Of a stretch of 64,000 nt of DNA, positions 59,133-64,000 are shown piece by piece. The notes under the pieces are model-generated. The model saw only the letters and a list, made by a program, of their open reading frames with translations. It had not been told where the DNA came from and did not search any database. The position numbers were made by a program, and so were the translations under genes. The stretch comes from Ipomoea triloba. Taxonomy: Eukaryota; Streptophyta; Magnoliopsida; Solanales; Convolvulaceae. Where the stretch lies: positions 875,004 through 939,003 of the forward strand of contig NC_044930.1 in the NCBI RefSeq assembly GCF_003576645.1, in the 5' to 3' direction. The stretch's first letter is position 1. Each line of letters begins with the position of its first letter.

Positions 59133-59225
59133 AAGCATAAAGCCAGATCGAACAGGAAAAAGAAAAACAGGAAAGTTGAAATCATATTTCTCCAAAGAGG
59201 AGGAAGAGCTTAGGATTCCATAGAA

Positions 59226-60841
59226 ATGGCCAAGTTTTTTGTCCTTGCAGTCTCTGCATTTCTCACCATATTCAATCCCTTTGCACCTGCAGCCTCAGTT
59301 CTTCATGGTATGCTCTCTTCCCATATCATTTCTCCCTAAAAATGTATAGTTGATCAAAGTTTATACATAATACATGCAATTTGACTAAGTTCAGATGTTT
59401 GTTTAGTAAATTAGTAACTTTGGGGTTAAATGAATTTCTTTGAAATTTGCAGGGGAACACTACCACCACCACGGCATGGCACTCAACTTCAGCTACTCAG
59501 GCACAACGGGCCCGGCCCGGTGGGGAGCCTTAAACCCTGCATTCTCAGCATGCTCCAATGGGAAATCACAGTCCCCAATCAACATCCTCCGCCACAAAGC
59601 TATCATTAACAAGAAGTTGAAGCCTCTGGAGATGAAATATAGTCGGTCTGTCAATGCTACTTTGATGGACAATGGGTTTAATGTTGGGGTAATGAAAAGC
59701 ATGTTACACAGTTTGCAATCAGTTGCAGAATTTTGTACTGATTCATTAATATTATCATGATAAATGCAGATAAGTTATGGTGAAGATGCAGGAGCTTTGG
59801 TTTTGGAAGGGAAGATCTACAGACTGAAGCAAATGCACTGGCATGCCCCTTCTGAGCACCAGATTGATGGATTTCAGTAATACCCTTTTTCCCTTATGGC
59901 TTATGCACACATATTTCTCTTTACCTATAAGAGAATTAATTTTAGAATCTTTTATAAGGAGTTTCATACTTATAGCATTAGCGTTACGAGGTCCTAGACT
60001 ATGCACATATTTCTAAGGAAGCAAAGATTCCCTTCAATTCTTAGGTCCTATGTCTTCTACAAAATCTGAATAAACTAATTAATTACAAAATTGTAGCTTT
60101 GCAGCTGAGCTTCACCTGGTTCACATTGCTCCTGATAACAGCGTGGCGGTATTGGCAGTCCTCCTCAAATTAGGCCATCCTGATCCCCTTCTTGCTAAGG
60201 TAAATTCATTATTGGCTTACTCAAATAGCCCTTTGACTATAACATTATGGAGTAGGTGAGTGGCAATATGGAATACATTTCGATCAATTCAAACTAGCTA
60301 TCACTTTGATATTGAAATTTAATCTGACGATGAAATTATATGAAATTTCATTAAAAATTTTATATGAACATTCATGCATGATGCTTAGTCTTTTTTTTTT
60401 TTTTTTAAAGATCCAAAAGCAACTGACTGAACTGCCTAGGGAGTTATTAAGACAAGAGAAACCTCGAATTTCTCTAGGAAATCTGAACACTCATGAATTG
60501 GTCAAATTTTCCCATAGCCATAAGTATTACAGATATGTTGGCTCCCTCACTACCCCTCCATGCACTGAAGATATTATATGGACCGTCATTGGCAAGGTAT
60601 ACCAAGATTACTCTTCAACATAGATACACTTTTACTCTTAGTTTAATTTCTGTCTTTTATTTTTATTTGCTGATTTTATTTATTTTTATTTTTTGGAAAA
60701 AAAAAATTATATGAGAAGATTCATTCAGTATCAAGAGAACAAGTTGTAGCTCTAAGAGCTCCATTGGATTCGACATGTAAGAGGAATTCAAGGCCAATCC
60801 AGCCCCTGGATGGACGACATGTTGAGTTCTATGAGCGTTAA
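59226..60841 (+). CDS. Secreted alpha-type carbonic anhydrase
   Basis: Six exons: 59226-59307, 59453-59688, 59770-59876, 60097-60199, 60411-60596 and 60719-60841; GT-AG throughout, 278 residues. Alpha-CAs hydrate CO2 to bicarbonate with a zinc ion. An N-terminal signal peptide (about 1-24, AVSAFLTIFNPFAPAASV) sends it to the secretory pathway, with apoplast, plastid or nectar as possible sites. Zinc ligands are present: His129 and His131 in HWHAPSEH, His148 in ELHLVH. The catalytic threonine lies in SLTTPP (Thr223). Cys61 and Cys227 can form the conserved disulfide. Asn39 and Asn95 are N-glycosylation sequons. The usual proton-shuttle histidine (human CA II His64, GH in most plant members) appears replaced by Phe103 in DNGFNV, so turnover may be low, as in storage or nectar relatives (inference). 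The start is the first ATG after a TATA box. Confidence 0.94.
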
Positions 60842-63800
60842 TAGCATTATTGATCATCTTAAAGTTAATTGGGATATAATATACGCAAATAAACATGATT
60901 TGCTCTTTTTTTCCACTTTCAATATATGTGTGTGTTTAGAAGTCATTTTTAGAATAAGAATCAAGCTTAAATTGAGTTCTTATCAAATTCTTATTATATG
61001 ATTTTATTTCTCAGCCTTTATTTGGTTATTTTTCAACAACATATAGATAGTCCGATAGGATAAACTAGGAAATATATGAGTGTGTCTAAAATTTATGGAA
61101 TTAAACTTCAATCAAAATATTTAGTAATTGGCTACTTAAGTGTGTATAGTAGTGAAAGGTTTGTGGCTTTATGAATATACTTGCTAGTGATGCTTGGAAT
61201 AATTGAAGCATGAAATACAAAGCAAATAATGAGATTGAAGCTAGAAGGGGAACACAAAGATTTAAAGTGAGTTGTTAATGGTCAAATTACAACAATCAAC
61301 CTTTGTTGGTGGCTAATTTGTTACAACAATTCGATCAGCCCAACATGTAACAAGCGAATTTTAGGGGATGTTATTTTTCATGCACTGTATTGTTTGTTGT
61401 CAAATTTTTATTATTACAATTTAGCAATCTCTATGTGACTTTTCCTTGTTGATTTAATTCGCGTTAGAAAATTAGGAATTTAGAAAACTACTCTTGCACA
61501 ACTTGATTAAACTATTACCTACTTACATTAATCACTCTCACTCTAACACCAACTCTATTAAATACATACTACTCCATTCATAAAAATATAAAATAAAAAG
61601 GTTATATTATAGCCATGAGCCCATGACCATGGGAATATCGACTATGGCCTTTTGTCCAAATTTGGCTGAAGAGCTATAAACTACTTGGGCAACCCAATAG
61701 AGATATACTTACAATTCAGCGAGGAAATTATTCATTGTGTTCAATAGTGGAAACTCTGAGTTACATCTAAAGAAATTATTATTATTATTATTATTGAATT
61801 TCTTTATTTTACCATTTTAAAAGAAAGTAATTATTTTTCTTTTTTATTTCTCAACTTTGAATCACATGCCACATCATATATACCTAACAATCATATGTGG
61901 ATGCTAAGTTAGCAACTTTTATAATAACACATTTAAAATATTACTTGAAGTTTTTTAAATTATGCGTTAATTAATTAATTAATTAATTTTTGAATTTGTT
62001 GGCTATGCGGTTTCTATATATATATATATAAAAGTTAAAAGAATTTATTTGGCTTTTAAATATTTATAAGAAAGGACAAGTTTTATGCAACCAAGAAAGT
62101 AGAAGCAGCAGCAAGTTTCAGTGCAGAGTGAAGAAATTAACGATTAGAACAAAGTGACGTATTTGACACTCTTATCATGGGGTAGCCTTCATGCATTATT
62201 TAACGTTACAGTCCCAGAAAAAAATATTTATGTGCCATGGGTCCATCACTGCAACCAGCACGTTGCATTGTTTTTGTTTCTATCAAAATAATTCAAATGC
62301 TGAATAATGCCCCGGTAAATACTATTGAGTTTCTACCTTGAAAGTGAATTCTAAGTTAACACTAATAAATTTTAAAATGTAACCTGTATATCGATTGTCA
62401 GAGAAGAGTGATCGAAAGAGTGAAATGTGATTTTTGTACTAGAAAGTTGTCAACATTTTTTTATCGATCCTGTCGTACCAAATGTTTCTAATATATATGA
62501 TTTATGTATTATTACACAAGAGCGAGATTTAAAGAATACAATTGATTTGATGGATCTGAACTTTCACCTCTTGGTTGGAAGCCATTAGAGGCTTGCATAT
62601 GTAGTGATAGTAGTCTTTTTCACAAAGAGAAGTTTAGAAGAGGCAAACTATTATGCGAATGGGACGAAAAATCATCATGATTTATCTTTTCTTAGATTTA
62701 TCTAACTTTTTGGTTATGTATCCAAAAATCAACATGTTGTTTTATCTTTTCTCTCCATTGTATCCAAAAAGAAGTTGTTAGGGTCTTGTAGGTCTCATTT
62801 GGATAAGCTAAGTTTGAAATTATTCTTTGTCAAAAAAGGGCCTTGAAATCAATTTCTTGTATAAATACAAAGTTGTTTCTATTCTTTTTATTATGGAAAT
62901 TGCTCTGAAAGAAATGTGGAAAGACTCCCTTCGTGCAATTTATTCTCACCTTCGTCTACCTATCCCCATCACTAAATATAAAATTTTTAAAGAAGTTTGT
63001 AACTAATAGAGCCTTGTTGATTTCAATATGAATCTGTCCTTAGCTTGTAAGTTAAGGTGATCCGATTAATATTATATTTGTTTAATTAAACGTGGAGATA
63101 TTTTACCCACATACACCTGCCAATCAAGGAATATTACTATTATATTATTTGTGTGTTTTATAACCCAACTGTCACTAGTACTGTTAGATTTACATATATA
63201 TTTTTACATGAAAATTTACGATATCTATAAGTAATGATTCAGTTTGTATCAAATACCACACTAAAGTAAATAGTAAAAATTATAAGTTTATATTAGGTTC
63301 TTTATAGAGTATAATACTCGATACAAACTGAAACCCTTTACCATTTACTTTGTGAATGATAGTGATATAAAAGAACGTCGACTCTATTGATTAGCACTTT
63401 AAATTTTTTTATATTTTTATTAATAAATTTAACTTTATATTGAAGTATAGTATACGGTTTAATATGATATGATAAATATAAAATGAGTACTACTGTCTAC
63501 TATTCTAAAGTTATTTCATCATTTTCACCTTTTACCTGCCATCATTCTATATTTTTTTATTTAATTACGGAGAATATATACTATGTGTATTTCTATTTTC
63601 TACTCCAAACTTTTACTCCCACAGTTGACACACATAAAATCTTGATTCAGACATTTCTTGCATTGAGACCACTTGAAAAAAATTAATTTATCAATGTCCA
63701 CCACATCATGAGGTAAAATTTAGGGGGTAAGATTTGAGAGTATATGTAGTAGAACTCTTTAATTACTATATGGACTTTTTTTTTTCCTGCATTGCACTAG

Positions 63801-64000
63801 TATTTATTCATATCACATACAAGTGTGATTAATTCAATCGAGTCTTGTTCGAACCCTATTTAGAACAACATTTTTAGGAGTGTTGTTGCGTACACATAAG
63901 AATATCTATTTATTCGGAATAACTAATTATATATGAACAAGTTCACCGTCAATATAAAACTTGTTCGTTTTTTCTTTTCTTTTAAAATTATAACCAACGC
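60842..64000. other. AT-rich intergenic region to the window end
   Basis: No gene is recognised in about 3.1 kb. The 3' UTR of the carbonic anhydrase gene should lie at the start. Small tracts such as ATT repeats (61777-61793) and TTAA repeats (61969-61988) are present. Confidence 0.5.

Noticed and set aside
1..64000. CRISPR arrays, bacterial operons or phage genes
   Set aside because: No regularly spaced identical repeats with unique spacers were seen, and all recognised genes are plant nuclear genes with introns or plant promoters.

Overview
The window is nuclear DNA of a flowering plant, most likely a eudicot. It shows AT-rich intergenic sequence, genes with GT-AG introns, a DYW-type pentatricopeptide gene, a MYB-CC factor, a BIC-type cryptochrome inhibitor, plant SINEs and a Ty3/gypsy-type element with an antisense gene. 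No sequence allows a secure species call. All family names come from reading the translations; no database was searched.

Left part (1-16 kb). In order: a BIC1/BIC2-like gene (1915-2355, +); a decayed, intron-bearing pseudogene of the cytosolic Fe-S assembly WD40 protein CIAO1 (about 6381-7790, -); a complete five-exon RPL10A/uL1 gene with one GC-AG intron (9637-11400, +); an intronless glucosamine-6-phosphate N-acetyltransferase gene (12396-12869, +); and an intronless DYW-type PPR gene (13795-15849, -). The last codons of the PPR gene are tandemly duplicated just past its stop.

Middle part (16.6-36.6 kb). A 17-exon gene for the largest, B-block-binding subunit of TFIIIC fills 16642-28373 (-). 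All splice junctions could be placed and give 1882 residues. It is followed by SINEs and AT-rich DNA, then a single-exon PADRE/DUF4228 gene (33111-33599, -) whose protein starts MGNC, a likely N-myristoylation and palmitoylation site.

Mobile-element nest (36.6-46 kb). A Tourist-like MITE with TAA target duplication was split by a young non-autonomous LTR retrotransposon (36629-44535; 5-bp target duplication; two LTR differences found). That element carries a broken gag-like ORF, no recognisable pol, two minisatellites, a three-exon antisense gene with a 'putative gypsy type transposon' domain, and a GACGTC-rich region with hairpins. A SINE inserted separately into the MITE. Both N-containing places inside the LTR element look like unmerged contig overlaps.

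Right part (46-64 kb). An unrecognised plus-strand ORF (48592-48921), a six-exon MYB-CC factor close to MYR1/MYR2 (49940-51949, -), a palindrome-ended transposon-like element (about 55594-56159), another SINE, and a six-exon secreted alpha-carbonic anhydrase (59226-60841, +). The rest is AT-rich intergenic DNA.

The genes are unrelated housekeeping, regulatory and organellar functions and do not form a pathway. The most unusual content is the LTR element with its spliced antisense gene, the SINE copies, the palindrome-ended element and the CIAO1 pseudogene.
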